Shown here: piece by piece, positions 21,490-33,287 of the stretch
How positions within the stretch are numbered: position 1 is the stretch's first letter
How the letters are laid out: the number at the start of each line of letters is the position of its first letter
Source of the DNA: Phlegmacium glaucopus
Lineage: Eukaryota > Basidiomycota > Agaricomycetes > Agaricales > Cortinariaceae
Length of the DNA: 64,000 nt
Reading direction: 5' to 3'
Assembly: GCA_015039465.1 (NCBI GenBank)
Contig: MU130558.1
Coordinates: 13,208-77,207 of the forward strand
Translations under genes and position numbers: made by a program
Notes under the pieces: model-generated
What the model saw: only the letters and a program-made list of their open reading frames with translations
The model's database searches: none
What the model was told of the DNA's origin: nothing

Positions 21490-24400
21490 AGATTTAACAG
21501 GAGATACTAGTAGCATAGAATCTCGAGTCATTGCCATTTGTTTTGGTAGATAACATAGGCCTGCTTTTCCACACCCCGGGCCCGACGGGGTGTTTGAAGA
21601 CCAGGACTTTGTTTGCCCACATATATTTCATCGTTGTATCTATTATTTGGGCTCTGGCATGCGTGTGTTGTGCTAAAGAAGTGCTGAAGCGCACACCTGG
21701 ATGTCAGCGCTCAATTTACCGTCATGTCTCTCCTCACCTCTCGTCCTGGGAGAGCATACACCACCCCCTCACTCATCCGGGATCTCTTTTGTTTTTACTG
21801 TTAAACACACCTACCATTCTTCCTTTTTTTACGTTTTTTATGTGAACAGATTGAATGATTTGATATGCTATTGCCCTATTCTTTCGATCTTCAAACTTCA
21901 AAACTCAAGCTCCAACAATTCGAGCGGGAAGGCAACGTGTTCTGAATGCAGCAACTTACCAACAACAAGAAGTCTTATATCTTCAACATGAGTAAGCTGA
22001 AGTGATATGCGTGCTACCCATGTTCGATTTATCAAGTTTATCGGGCTTCCAAGCTAGTACCTGTGTGATAGGAAGAATTTCGCGAATCTGAACGAATTGA
22101 CTACATCATGTCCACAGCCGACAGTCCAACACATAAGACCAAGATATCAGTTTCGAAGCTCCACTGCAGACCATACATTCAAGACAAAAAAGCGCAAGAT
22201 GGGAATTTTAATCAAAAATGTTTACATGAGATTTTGGTCAACGATGACTATTTGACTTCGCAATCCTATGGTTCTGGTTATGGCTACAAAATACATGAGA
22301 AATAATTATGGTTGTTTTCTTGGTGGCGGGTTCCAGCCGAGTCAAAGATTAATGCTAATGGGATATTGATATCGACAAGAAAGCGGAAAATCAATACTGA
22401 TTCGACGAAAAGTCGTATTTTTTTTGGCGAGAAAGCGCGGAGAACATGAACCAATTCAAACACCGGCGGCGACGGAGGGGCTCGTGGTCCTGACACCAAG
22501 AAATCTTTGCCCGATCAATTTGAGTTTTCGAACGATCATGTGCTACAAGCCAGAAAAAAAAAAGAACGAATGAGAAGGGGACACGCACAAGAGGCTGGTC
22601 CTCACCCAAATTGACATGCTAATTCCATGGAAAGTATCTAGGACCGAACAGGTGTCGCAACACATAATCGCAGTGGGGGGAACCTGAAATTGATGAAGGG
22701 TTAACGTCAGCGTCAGATTTACGATCAAAGAAAGTATAACTAACTGGAACATTGGGTGTAACAGTGGCGATTGTCATCTCCGGACGCGTGGTTTTCTGAG
22801 GGAAGAAAAAAAGAATAAGGCTGTGGCAAAACGCGAAGAAAAAGTCTGACTAACCACGAAGAGGAGAGGTGCCGAAGACCCAGACCAAGGAACATGTGCA
22901 ATGGGGCGAGATGGGTATGAGAAATTGGGTAAGATAGTTTTGTGCTGGTCTGGACGGAGGGCTAAATTAAATGAAGGCAAAAGTTGAGAGTGTTGGATGG
23001 GTGGCATGATGATGGCACGAATATTGATGGAGGTATATTGGCAGTAGCAGTAGTTCCAAAAGAGTGAGAATGAGTAAGAAGTGAAAACGAACGATGACCT
23101 GAAATCGGTATATAGGTTGAGTGGTGATAAGACGAAACCTCGACGGCGAAGGAAGACAGAGGAATGGGGTCAAAAAAAAAGACCCTGTGCCTTTATAAAT
23201 TATATACCCAATTTTATGGGGAATCTGCTCCCGAGATATGGTTCGTTTGGGAAGATTTGTGTCCAAATAAAGGATCACCGTCGTCGATTGATACCAAAAC
23301 TTTGCCTTTGATGGGTACTTTGCCTTCCCTGGCGCGAACCATGTGGCTTGTAAATGATGGTGGCGCCCTCTGCCAAGTGAGTTACCTCTTCATAATTCAT
23401 ACAAGCTCGCTGATTTGTCAGAGTGGTGGAACTTGGACCGTGGATACTCCTTTTAGGGTTGCAGCCGTCGCCTTGCTCTGCAACTGAAGTGGCTCCAGGC
23501 TCCGGCTAGATCCCCTGTTACTCGTAGACCGGGTATACTGACACGAAGTCGGTGGCCGTCGTCCGGAAAGCTTCTAGAGTCGAGAAGGCTTTAGTTGGAT
23601 TCTGACATGAAGACTCAGGACCCTGGTTCGCTGGACTCTCACCTGGCGTCTGTTAGTCTATCTTCATTGAAGCATGGTATGGGTCCTTATCCGAAGTTTC
23701 AATGGGAACAGTCGGCGCCATTCACATCAGGGAAGTTTTCATGGGAATCTTCACACCTAATGCCTCAGAAGAATATATCTTGGGAACTGGGGTAGCCACA
23801 TCCATGATGTTTCCGCTCTTGGCTCCACCACTGGCAAAAATACTTTTGAATCCTTCATTTCCACCATTTTGTGCCTGCTGGATCAGCTAGGACAATTATT
23901 CTGGGAGGCGAATGACGCTGTCACGTCACGTCACGTCACGCTATTGTCAAACGGCTGGATCCCCGCTGGTTTCCGGTAGGCAGGCCTAAGACTTCCAACC
24001 AGAAAGCGCAATAGAAGGGGTCCTCCAGAGAATAAACTGGCGAAGCTAAGTCTCAGCGACGTGGGGGATCAAATGCCGCCATGACTATTTCACAGAAAAC
24101 GAGTCGAGGAGGTAGTCCTAGGTCACAAAGCTAAAGCCTTGCAGACTCAAAAAGTTAGCTAACGATAACAGAAGTGAAAAATGGGACTCGCTTGAAAATT
24201 CTTGGCTAACCGTGTGACGCAAATATGCTTCGCCGATAGCTTGTCCCAAGATTTGTTTCAAAACAAGGACTATTAAGCTGGAGAGCCGGATATGACGCTG
24301 GAAGCCCATCCAAAAAGGGTGACCATTTGTTATGGAAAAGCGCCTGATATCTTTCGGGCCCCTCAGCTTTCGATTCGTCTGAAAAAAGAGCAGGCGTCCG

Positions 24401-25146
24401 TGCCAAGGGCATGTGTAGCCCATACCCAGACCTCACTGACCACTTTCTAAGTGGCTACCTTGATCCGGTGGCTAGAAGAGAGATTCCCGATGGCGATATC
24501 CTCCCAAAAAAATGTGAAGTGCTGGCGAAGATGGAACCGAGGATTTGAATGAAGGGATGCAGACTGTGGCAATTTCGGATGCTCTTTCACTGCGTTACCT
24601 GAAGCTGTTGACATGATTTTTTGTCCGTGAGTGGTCGAGGTTTCGTTTTGTTTGGTGGTTTGGAATATCCAACCTACGGGATTTTGTCGAAAAAGAAATA
24701 GCGCAAGTGTTGTGTCCTTCAGCCCCCCTGATCGACCCGCAAAGTTTCCCAATTTCCGTCCTACAATCGTTTGTTATCGACATAGTTTTGGTCTGAACCC
24801 GCGACTTGAAGCTTGAAGGTCGTGCGTGATACCATGAATTCGAGGATGTCGGTTGCAGTATTTCTTCACCCCCTGTGGCATCTGGAATTCGCATATCTTG
24901 AGAGTCAGACATTTTAGCGTTCGATGAAATTACGGTGAAAAATACGATAACAATCCGTTGGGCGTGGCGTTAATATTCACTGGCCGTCTAGAAGCGGGCG
25001 ACTTTGGTGCACAGGGTGAGCGGGGATCCAATTTGTATTTTGCATCGCTCGCTTACCAGTCTTTCTGACTCTCCATCGACCATGACATTGGGGTTTAATT
25101 CTGACTATTCATTTTCCTGGACGGCTTCTCGTGTTGAATCATAGTC
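21490..25146. other. No confident gene; weak open frames
   Basis: Several 60-107-codon frames occur on both strands. The least unlikely are minus-strand frames starting MPPIQHSQLLPSFN (23007) and MSDSQDMRIPDATGGEE (24912), each with an ATG in plausible context but no domain I recognise and no convincing exon chain. At 23918-23940 the pentamer CACGT/CACGTCA is iterated (CACGTCACGTCACGTCACG), a possible bZIP-type site cluster or simple repeat. Confidence 0.35.
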
Positions 25147-27423
25147 ATGACGGCAGTACCTCAAGGGCGTATTCAATTCTCGAGTTGGTTTGAGCACAGG
25201 TCCGGTCGAGACATTGTTCAAGTTGTATATTCTCATCCTTCCTTATACTGGAACAAAATATAAGCTAACCGAACTCTTCCAGAGACTTGCTATCATTTCC
25301 AGTCACAGGACGTTGGATGAAATAAAGTACTATCAATCAGATGACTTTCTGCACTTGCCGTCAGGAAATATTAAATGGAGGATTTGCAACCCAACGTCTA
25401 ATTCGGTGGACCAAGGAAGGTTGGTGGGTGGCACGCAATGTGGATATGCGAGGTATTTATTTTACCTCTTTATCTCAGTGAAATTTTGACGAGCAACTTA
25501 GATTTTCAACTAGCTTCTTGTTATGGTCACAACACGGCTAAATGCAACCAGTGAAAGAACGATTAGGCTATTAACCGGCGGTGAATATTAACGCAATTGG
25601 AATGTTGCAAAGTCTTACGGTAGACAAAAGACGTGAGTATGATGGAACAGCTTGAAGAAGTACGCGGTACGTCAGCTTACTCCTCTCCCAACTAAACTGA
25701 CGACATTAATAGCAGAGATCATAGATGGTCGATCTTCATTCGGTAATGCAAAACCTAGCCTAGTCTCTAGCAATATTTATGTAAAAGCAAATTACGGCAT
25801 TTATTCTTTGTGGGCGCTGGCAGACGCGCTTGACTCCCAACTAGAAAAGGCGGTCAGTTTATATTTCTTCTTAATAGTCGCTACCAGACTTATAGTTTTT
25901 TTCCTCCAGTTCTGATATTTCCGCGACGATCAGGACACTTCCTGCTTACTTGGAAGCAACAGGCATCTCCTCTTGCATCTCCTCTTGTCACCAATAGGTC
26001 TTTCAGAATAACCTATCTTCTTCGTCTTACGGGAGATGTCGTTTTTGCAATCCCAGGCTCCCGGTCCGAGACTTCAAATACTTCTGTTCAAGAAGCACTC
26101 CGAGAATTTCTTGGTGATCTTGACCAAGCCTGCCCCGCTGTTCTGCAATCCCTAGTCTGTTATCACGTATCTATATGCGCGCAGGTCACACGTTCGCTTC
26201 TTGATACAGCCCTGAAGACTTTACAAAAATTTGGCGATCGTGCTGCTGTAACAGAGTGTCTGAAGTGAAGTAGTCCAACAACTGCGAAATCCAGGGAGAG
26301 GACCAGACAAGCCACGACTTACTCTTCGGAACAACAAGAATCTTCTCGATTCATGGAGGGTATAAGTCCTAGACGCCCTTGCGGAATTCCAAAAAGTTTG
26401 CTTTGTCGAAAACCATGACCGACAACAACACGCATGCTCTTCTCCATGCTCTTCTCCATCATCCCCCATGCCCCCCTGGGGAGCTGAACGTAGATGATTC
26501 TGGTCGAGGCAGATAACTCTTCCACCCCAGAAGTCTGCCACCGATCTGAATAGCTGATGAAGAGGACTTCCAGCATCCACTTTCGCTCTTACCTAGGGAA
26601 AACTTTGTTTCTGGATCCTCGAATACGCTTATTAATGCTTCAAATTGATCCTTGTTCCTTCAAGATTTCTAAGGCTACCCGTTATAATTCTGTGCCGCCT
26701 TCTCCTTGATTTCAATAACTCAAGGGGCTGGTATTCAAATTGTATCGTGTTAAAATGCCTACTGGCCTACAAGTCATCTATAAAGAGAGCTTGCTTAAAC
26801 ACAAGAAACGTCTTCTGATCCACCAAGACTGTTGATGCGATTGCCGTAAAGATACCCACAGTTGACAGATCGTCACCTTGACGACCCCTGTTTCTTTGAA
26901 CTTAACGGTCCTCACTGCTCGCTTCAGTCTTCCATTATATGTTGCCGGCTCTCCCAGATGGTTTGGAAAGAGAGTACGTCCACGTGGGCTCTGGTGGGCT
27001 TCCGGGCTTGTTTGGCGAATTGCAATTCTTGATCCAATTCACCACCATGGACCTACTCTTGTCCTGACTCCGCAGTGCTGCGAAGATATCAGTCCTCCCG
27101 CCATATTTCAGTCCTTTCTGCTTCATCTCTTTTAGGACTATCGAGAATCTTCCTGCGGATTCGTCTCTGATTTGTGTGCACCGACTGGTCCTAGGAGATA
27201 ATATAGACCGCTGCAAGGTTCTATCGATGGTGGATCCACGCTTCGCAAACTTCTTGAAGTTCTCCATCACAACTTATCCAAGTCGACTTCCTCTTTGCAA
27301 TACTTCTGTCCGTATCACCCTCTGGAGGCATGGATTTGAATATATGTATCACCTGGCCATGATGCTGGTGGGCTTCAATTTTTGCATTAAACCTACTCCT
27401 TCAGAATGTCAACTTGGAGCTTG
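25147..27423 (+). pseudogene. Unidentified multi-exon gene or gene relic
   Basis: A forward ATG at 25147 opens MTAVPQGRIQFSSWFEH. Further protein-like stretches follow on the same strand in changing frames: DEIKYYQSDDFLHLPSGNIK (25318-25377), NIYVKANYGIYSLWALADAL (25770-25830), then TYLLRLTGDVVFAIPGS through DQACPAVLQSLVCYHVSICA (26005-26185), KNLLDSWRV and DALAEFQKVCFVENHD (26330-26420), PALPDGLE (26945) and NIDRCKVLSMVDPRFANFL (27200-27255). Some breaks look like introns, but several stops have no splice signal that repairs them. I do not recognise the family. It is either a decayed gene or one whose introns I cannot place. Confidence 0.35.
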
Positions 27424-27761
27424 AGCATGAGTATCGCTGGAGCCATTGCCCGCGGAGACGTCGACGTTTTGTGCACAGGTGCAAAGCAGGTTGACGACGG
27501 AAAGGTGCCAGCTTGAGGAAGCAATGCGCCTTTTACGCTGACTTGTATTCCTTTTTTACTTCCGTCCCTTTCCGCAATTACTTCCTGTACCACATTCGCG
27601 TCTTTCTTTTTCAGCGTTGCTTATAACTCTTGACGAGACCCTCTTCTGCATTCCCATCAGCTATTTTTCCCCCTCAATTGCATCACTTCGTCGTATCCAA
27701 CTTCATCGACGTGATACTCAAACACAACTTCACGCTAAACAACTACCGAACTACCACAAGC

Positions 27762-28070
27762 ATGTCGTACAAATCCTTCCTTATCTTCACCGTCAACTTC
27801 GTCATTCTTGGCATCGTTTCTGGTTTGGCACGGCCCATTCCAATCTCTACCTCTGGCAGCAGCAATCTCAGGCTCATGGGACGAGGTGTCACTTACTTCA
27901 ACCATGACGTTGCCATAACGTCTTCGTTCCCCGCTTCCAACTTCCTCAGAGACCCAGACGAGCTCCCTATCACTCGTGAAGAAAGATTTCACCACCAACT
28001 AACTCAGTCGCACCAACGTATGCAGATGGGGACGGTTACCCATACACCTGTTACTGCTGCCGACGAGTAA
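27762..28070 (+). CDS. Small secreted protein, unknown function
   Basis: A single-exon frame of 102 residues. The N-terminus MSYKSFLIFTVNFVILGIVS is a good signal peptide (Lys near the start, a hydrophobic run, small residues and likely cleavage before or at LARPIPIS). The mature part is Ser/His/Pro/Thr-containing, without cysteines, and ends in TPVTAADE. The open frame extends upstream to 27630, but the internal Met at 27762 gives the secretion signal, so I chose it. No family recognised. Low sequence complexity and lack of Cys argue against a typical disulphide-stabilised effector. Confidence 0.55.
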   Translation: MSYKSFLIFTVNFVILGIVSGLARPIPISTSGSSNLRLMGRGVTYFNHDVAITSSFPASNFLRDPDELPITREERFHHQLTQSHQRMQMGTVTHTPVTAADE

Positions 28071-28786
28071 ATCACCCTACCTCCATCTTTGTTTGTTTTC
28101 GGCTTTGTAAGGTCTAGCTGGCTACCTGGGACGAGGGCGAGGACGAGGGCGAGGGCGAAAGCCAAAATGACGATGACTGAAAGAAGAAAGCTTTTGATAT
28201 TAGACTACGTTCCGCCTTGGACGGCCGGGATGTATAACACCCCCCCCAAAAAAAATTCACGCATGCAAGTTCATGCTACATAAGTTCGTCAATGTCGTTG
28301 TACGACACCATCTTCAATATCAATCACACCAATCCATTCAACACTCTTTTATTCCCATCTTGTCTACCTGCCTTTCTTTTTTCAATAGACAGCTTGAAGT
28401 TCGACAATGCCAAAATTTGCACCCCAAGTTCGTATTTCGACAGTAATCGTCATGATCGGTCTGACGCTAGGTAATAATACATGTAAAACAAGAAAATCAT
28501 GTATAGGAGGACAAAGAAGAGGACCAGTTAACCGTCATTTAGCACTTCTTCCCATGGCTAGTCACCTTTTCAAACTAACTTCTGGTCATTGCAATCCTCA
28601 GCCTGCCTCGAATGTCGATTCATGATCCTGAGGACCGTCCTTGAGCATATGCTATTCTTGGAAGGGGTTAATAGCTGCGGGATTAATATATGATCAAGAA
28701 GTACAGTAAGCGAGGCAAAATAGTATGTCTTGCCCACCTTTATCTGTAGGTGATTTCCGCGTAAGCTTTCGTGCGTACAGTTTTTA
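28071..28786. other. No gene seen
   Basis: It contains a GA-rich simple repeat (GAGGGCGAGG..., 28130-28158), a C-run followed by an A-run at 28236-28252, and short frames without motifs. Confidence 0.5.
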
Positions 28787-29395
28787 TTACATCATAGTAA
28801 TATTGCTGGGCTCACCTTCCTTCTTCTCCGCAGCCGCTTCGCCTCCAAGCGCAGGATCTATCTCCAATAGTCCATCAGGTTTCGCAGGTGGTTCGTCCTT
28901 CTTACCCATAATATCATCCGCAACTTTATCTAACAAGCCTTCGTCTTTCTCCGGAGCCGGCAGAGTGGCAGTCTCGTTTCCTCCATGCAATAGATCTCCA
29001 ATTTTATCATACAAACCTTCCGGCTCATCGTTCGCTATTGGAGGGGCCGTTGAGAGAGAAGATTGGATCGCAATCTGCTGTAACGCATCCCCTATCTTGT
29101 CTAAGAAACTTTCTTGCTTGAGGGAGGCAGTCGGGGGCGGCGTGGGAGCAGCAGCAGCACTAGACATGATATGTCCGCCAATTTTATCGAGGATGCTTAT
29201 AGGTTTAGGAGGTCGAGCATTACCACTTTTGGATTTAGGAACTCTGTTTAGCGCGTCGTTAATTTTGTCAAAAAGACCTTCGTGTAACAGCTCTCGCGTC
29301 GGCGCTACGTCCTCAGGAGCGGCAGCAGCAGGGGAAGGACCAGATGCGTGGCCGTCGTTAATGTTGAGATCCTTCGAGAAATCCATGAATATCAA
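28787..29395 (-). CDS. Protein with repeated F/L-L-D-K-I motifs, unknown function
   Basis: A 202-residue minus-strand frame (a second Met three codons in, MDFSKD, is an alternative start). It is hydrophilic and rich in Ala/Pro/Asp/Lys. A short amphipathic motif recurs five times: GLFDKINDAL, SILDKIGGHI, SFLDKIGDAL, GLYDKIGDLL and GLLDKVADDI, spaced by 30-45 residues of Pro/Ala linker. No signal peptide or membrane segment. The 3' end is uncertain: a GTGAGC donor lies at GAAG|GTGAGC (about 28815) with a possible acceptor CCTACAG near 28745, which would replace the last residues. The repeats suggest short protein-binding helices. I have no functional assignment. Confidence 0.6.
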   Translation of the reverse strand: MIFMDFSKDLNINDGHASGPSPAAAAPEDVAPTRELLHEGLFDKINDALNRVPKSKSGNARPPKPISILDKIGGHIMSSAAAAPTPPPTASLKQESFLDKIGDALQQIAIQSSLSTAPPIANDEPEGLYDKIGDLLHGGNETATLPAPEKDEGLLDKVADDIMGKKDEPPAKPDGLLEIDPALGGEAAAEKKEGEPSNITMM

Positions 29396-29788
29396 ATAAT
29401 GTATGATCCTTTCTTTTCGAATCGATCTGAGTAGTTTCAGTTACTGCGAAGTTGACCTACCGTAAGATTTCACTCACTTACCAAGTGGGATAGTGGCGAA
29501 GTATTGGGAAGAAAAGATGTGATTTTAACTTAGGTTATTTATAGCGCCGAGCCTTGTGCCACAATTTGATCAGAATCCGATTGTAACCTGATCGATGATG
29601 CACTTTCATGATATTGGAACACCGTGTCAGTCCGTGTCGTTTTGTCCAAAAGAACCTGCTGTTGAGTAATCCAAGGAAAGAAAGCCATTCTTGTTTTTAG
29701 TTCAAGAGCATTACCGTGACCAAGTTGAGCTTGAACGTTTGAAACGCCATCACTGATGGACTTGATGGCGCATCAAATTTATCCTAAC
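29396..29788. other. Spacer between the DKI-repeat gene and the tRNA
   Basis: Probably holds the divergent promoter of the minus-strand gene. No open frame or repeat of note. Confidence 0.5.
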
Positions 29789-29891
29789 GCCTCCTTGGCT
29801 CAGTCGGTTAGAGCGCAGGTCTCATATCATGATATGAGTAACGAATCGTTACGCAAACCTGAGGTCGCAAGTTCGAACCTTGCAGGGGGCA
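29789..29891 (+). tRNA. tRNA-Met (CAT), with intron
   Basis: The acceptor stem GCCTCCT (29789-29795) pairs with AGGGGGC (29884-29890), with one G-U pair and discriminator A. The D-arm contains GGCTCAGTCGGTTAGAGC, an A-box. The anticodon stem CAGGT pairs with ACCTG (29857-29861) and the loop CTCATAA carries anticodon CAT at 29823-29825. A 29-nt intron (29827-29855) sits one base 3' of the anticodon, the canonical nuclear position. The T-arm is GCAAG-TTCGAAC-CTTGC (B-box). Intron position and a full cloverleaf make this a nuclear tRNA. Initiator versus elongator is not certain; the T-loop TTCGAAC (not AUCGA-type) and the intron favour elongator Met. Confidence 0.92.
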
Positions 29892-30182
29892 GCTGCCTTT
29901 TTATTATTCCATTGTCAAATATAACGGACGTCTCGGACCTGACTGAAGTCATACTTGCAGGGAAGCTTTTCCCATGAATACAGCTTGCGTAATGAGAAAT
30001 GCACAGGTGGGATGTATGATGAAATTCATGGAAGGTGCTTGAGAAAATATAATTGTTCTGAATCAAGAGCAGGACCGATGCCTTTTAATTTCCTCTCTAA
30101 AGTACTTACGTTCTAAGTACGCATTTTTGTGAAAAGGAGGGGTTACATTACTAGGGGGTCTAAACGGCCGGTCATCCAAGTG
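29892..30182. other. Spacer downstream of the tRNA
   Basis: A TTTTT run for RNA polymerase III termination follows the tRNA at 29898-29902. Nothing else stands out. Confidence 0.5.
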
Positions 30183-30458
30183 TCACAACTCCTCAATATG
30201 TCGCTTGCTCCTCGTCTCCAAGACCTGGACTTCCACGTGCAGTACTCCATCGCTCCCTATCAATCGCTGTAATACAGCATTGCCGTCTCGCAACCAATCT
30301 GCATTTGGCATGCTAAGCAGATGAACATCGGAAAACTCTCCCACTTGACCACAATAGCCGAGCGATGGATGTATAGATGTAATGCCTGAAGGATGATCGT
30401 AATATAGGGAATGTGGCGAGAAAGTGATGGCGATGTATCTGTAGTTATTGTGGTCCAT
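30183..30458 (-). CDS. Small hypothetical protein (91 aa)
   Basis: A single minus-strand frame from MDHNNYRYIAITFSP to SKRHIEEL. Amino-acid use is balanced and globular-like (STHSLGYC-type turns, VHLLSMPNADWL, GVLHVEVQVLE), unlike shadow frames nearby. No signal peptide, transmembrane segment or recognised domain. It could be a short single-domain protein or the last exon of a longer one; no upstream exon was found within 300 bp. Confidence 0.45.
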   Translation of the reverse strand: MDHNNYRYIAITFSPHSLYYDHPSGITSIHPSLGYCGQVGEFSDVHLLSMPNADWLRDGNAVLQRLIGSDGVLHVEVQVLETRSKRHIEEL

Positions 30459-31690
30459 CGTAAAGGTTCAAGTTATTCGTGACTTGGATGAAGTCAGTTT
30501 ACATAAGGCGGATATCGGTTTCTAAAAATAAGTGGACCTCAAAGAAACGTTGAAATCAACGATATCGTTTGACCTCGTGGGGCCAACGTGGGCTCTTGAG
30601 GGTTACAACCAGTTTACAACCTGGTACAACAGAAACTACTAGCTTAGTTGCTGACTCAGTAAGATATTTAACTGCCAAGAGAATGGAAAGCTTGGCAGTG
30701 CATGGGACAGTCGTCTCTTTGATGATAAAATGATGACAATCGATCACCATGGAGAGAGCCTCCTCATATTCCAACAAGATATGATATTGCCGTAGAATAG
30801 ACTTGCTATGTTGTACATACATCTATTCTTGCATTTACTGTTCATTGATTAATTTGGTCACTTTGAACAAAAAACTGTTGAACATGTATAAGGGCACACA
30901 GAGCGTGAAAGTAAGTTTCTGAATATATATACTCTATTATGCCGAAGAATGCCGAGAATCGCCGTGACTCGCCGCATTTTGCCTGCAACCCCAGACCTTT
31001 TCGGTTGCAAATGTGATGATTGCTGAAATCCGGCAATCCAAGTGGGGATGGGATGTCCTCTAGGCTCTAAACACCCAAAACCCTACAGATCCCTGGTTTT
31101 GAGATTTGAAACACGTCACCATGGCGATCAGCGCTGACAACGGGAACATATGTCAGATGCCAAGATTTTCTACTTACAACATCTCCCCTGTATTTCATTT
31201 GTTTTATATCACGGTAAATGGGCTCAGGGCAAACCTTGCCTTATAGCAAGGTGGTATATCCTATCCTTAATGAGCTCATCTAAATATCGTGCTTGATAGT
31301 TAGATACATTGGGATACGAGACCTCTCTGTAACATGCCTTGGAATGCCGTTTTTTTATATATTCGGATCAATCAAAGTTGATCACCGCCCGCATGATGAT
31401 GAGCCTGAGTTACTAGTTAGATTTCGTAATATTGGAGCCGTGATATGCGTCGCTGACTAAACTAAGGCTGCGCAACCTTCATTTATAAACACATATCACA
31501 AAGTATCGATACAGTAATAATAAAATTTATTCATATGTCTGTATTAGCCGTTTCGACTTGTGAGGAGGCAAAAAGTTGGGTTTACAAATTCGACTCCTTG
31601 CCGGTAGTAGTACTGCCAGCGCATAACTGATGCGATCAATGGCGTTTTTACGTTTTCTAGATCCTGGGATTTCAAATACTCGGATTCAGG
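30459..31690. other. No gene seen
   Basis: AT-rich spacer with several sub-90-codon frames lacking motifs. At 30955-30985 a short GCCG-repeat (GCCGAAGAATGCCGAGAATC) occurs. Confidence 0.5.
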
Positions 31691-31697
31691 TATAAAA
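31691..31697 (+). promoter_or_regulatory. TATA box of secreted repeat gene A
   Basis: TATAAAA in the context GGTATAAAACCCAACGCTC. The same context (GGTATAAAAGCCAGCGCTC) precedes gene B at 33953, 271 bp before its ATG, against 268 bp here. Confidence 0.75.
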
Positions 31698-31958
31698 CCC
31701 AACGCTCTTTCCATTTTCGTTTCTTTCCAAGCCTGGTGCTCTCCCACACACAAACAGACAACTGTGGGATTTCTGTCATTTCACTTTTTTACCTCTTTTC
31801 ATGACTGATTCTATTATAGTCTTAGGCCGGTCCTTAGAATCAATCTTTATCACCTCATTATCGAATTCCGTCTGACGTATGTTCTTCAATGTCTTGCGTA
31901 AAGCGGATTGACTGACTGCACTTTGTTCAGTCTACTCCAAACTTATCTAATTTTCGAC

Positions 31959-33287
31959 ATGCAATTCACCACCAAATTCGCTTTCCTTGCTGCTGCCGTT
32001 GCTAGCGCACTCGCTGTCCCTCTTGCACCCCGCAATGTCGAGTACGAACTTGACACCCGTGAGGTCCTTGACCTCTCGGCCCGCGAGTTTTACGAGATGT
32101 ACTTGCAAGTCCGTGCTGACCCTGCACTTGACGCCCGTACCCTCGGCGCCATGGACTTAGAGGCTCGAGAATATCTCGAATACCTCGAGGCTCGTGAGGC
32201 TGCTGCCGTAAGTCTGCTATCATGATCGCCTAATTATTTTTGGCTAAGTGGGTTGTATTCGTAGGCCGCCGTCCAAAAGCCTCTAGGCACCACTGTAACG
32301 CCCACTGCTATCGTTCCTAGTCACACCGAAGTCCATGCTGAGATAAAAACTGAGACAAAACCTAAGGTTGACACTGTCCATCCCGCGGTAGGAGCTTCCG
32401 AAAAGGGGGCCGACGGTACCACCAAGCCTGCTCATGTCCTGGACGCTACTCACAAAGACGTTACCCACAAAGACGTTACCCACAAAGCTGCAACTGCCCA
32501 CCCTCTCCATTTCCTCTTCAAGCCCAGTCCAAAGCAGAACGCGGCTCTGGCCAGTCCTGAAGCCATGGCCGCGGCTCTCGCTGACCCAAAGAACAAACTT
32601 CACAGCGCTGCCAAATATCTCCACGCCAAGGAAGTTGCGACTACCTCTCTCAAGGAGTCTCCTGAGCTCTACAAGGCCGCACTCGCTGACAGGACCAACA
32701 ACCTCCACAGGTTAGCGGTGGGTATGGAGTTCGCTGATAAGACCAAGTTAGCAGCTGCGCTCAAGGACAAGAAAAACCCTCTCTACAAGGACGCCAAGCG
32801 CTACAATCATCGCCAAGAGGCCGAGAAGTACTTCGAAAACCCATCCGACTATGCCAAAGCCCTGTCGCACAAGAAGAACAAGTACCACAGGGAAGCTGTG
32901 CACCGCTACCTCAATGACAAGGCGCATTTCGAGGAAGCCTTGGAGAACAAGAAGAGCAAATACCACAGGTCCGCTGTCAGGAGGTTACTCCTCTCTGACC
33001 CTGCCATCTACAAAGACGCTCTGGCTGACAAGACACACTGCTACCACAAGATTGCTGAGCGCATTCATCGCCGCAGAAAACTGCACAAGAAGCTCTTACT
33101 CGAGAAGGAGGCCAAAAACCCCTCTCCTTCAACTCCCCCTGCCGCACCCTCTAGTGCTGCTGGTACCGGAGCGGGTGCTGCGGCTACACCCCCTGCAACT
33201 CATCCCGTTGGAGCTGCTGCCGCCCCTCCGAAAGCTACCTCCACTCCTACTTCGACTTCCTCCAAGCTTGTCCGTCGCCGCTTGTAA
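31959..33287 (+). CDS. Secreted lysine-rich repeat protein A
   Basis: Two coding exons (31959-32207, 32265-33287; 57-bp intron, GTAAGT...GTAG) encode 423 residues. A 5'UTR intron is likely at 31877-31930 (GTATGT...TTCAG), just before the ATG. Signal peptide MQFTTKFAFLAAAVASALA, then an acidic, Arg/Glu-rich region with REFYEMYLQVR and LEAREYLEYLEARE. Exon 2 has a variable His/Thr/Lys linker followed by six imperfect ~25-35-residue repeats with consensus (Y/F)..AL.DK.N.(Y/L)H..A.(R/K).(L/H), for example YAKALSHKKNKYHREAV and FEEALENKKSKYHRSAV. The C-terminus is Pro/Ala/Thr-rich and ends SKLVRRRL. There are no cysteines in the repeats and no membrane anchor. It is paralogous to gene B 940 bp downstream in the same orientation. 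Function unknown; a cell-wall or extracellular scaffold role is only a guess. Confidence 0.85.

Noticed and set aside
28725..29399. 224-codon forward frame
   Set aside because: Antisense to the DKI-repeat protein, whose frame has the regular motifs and better composition.
29756..29977. 73-codon forward frame
   Set aside because: It covers the tRNA-Met gene.
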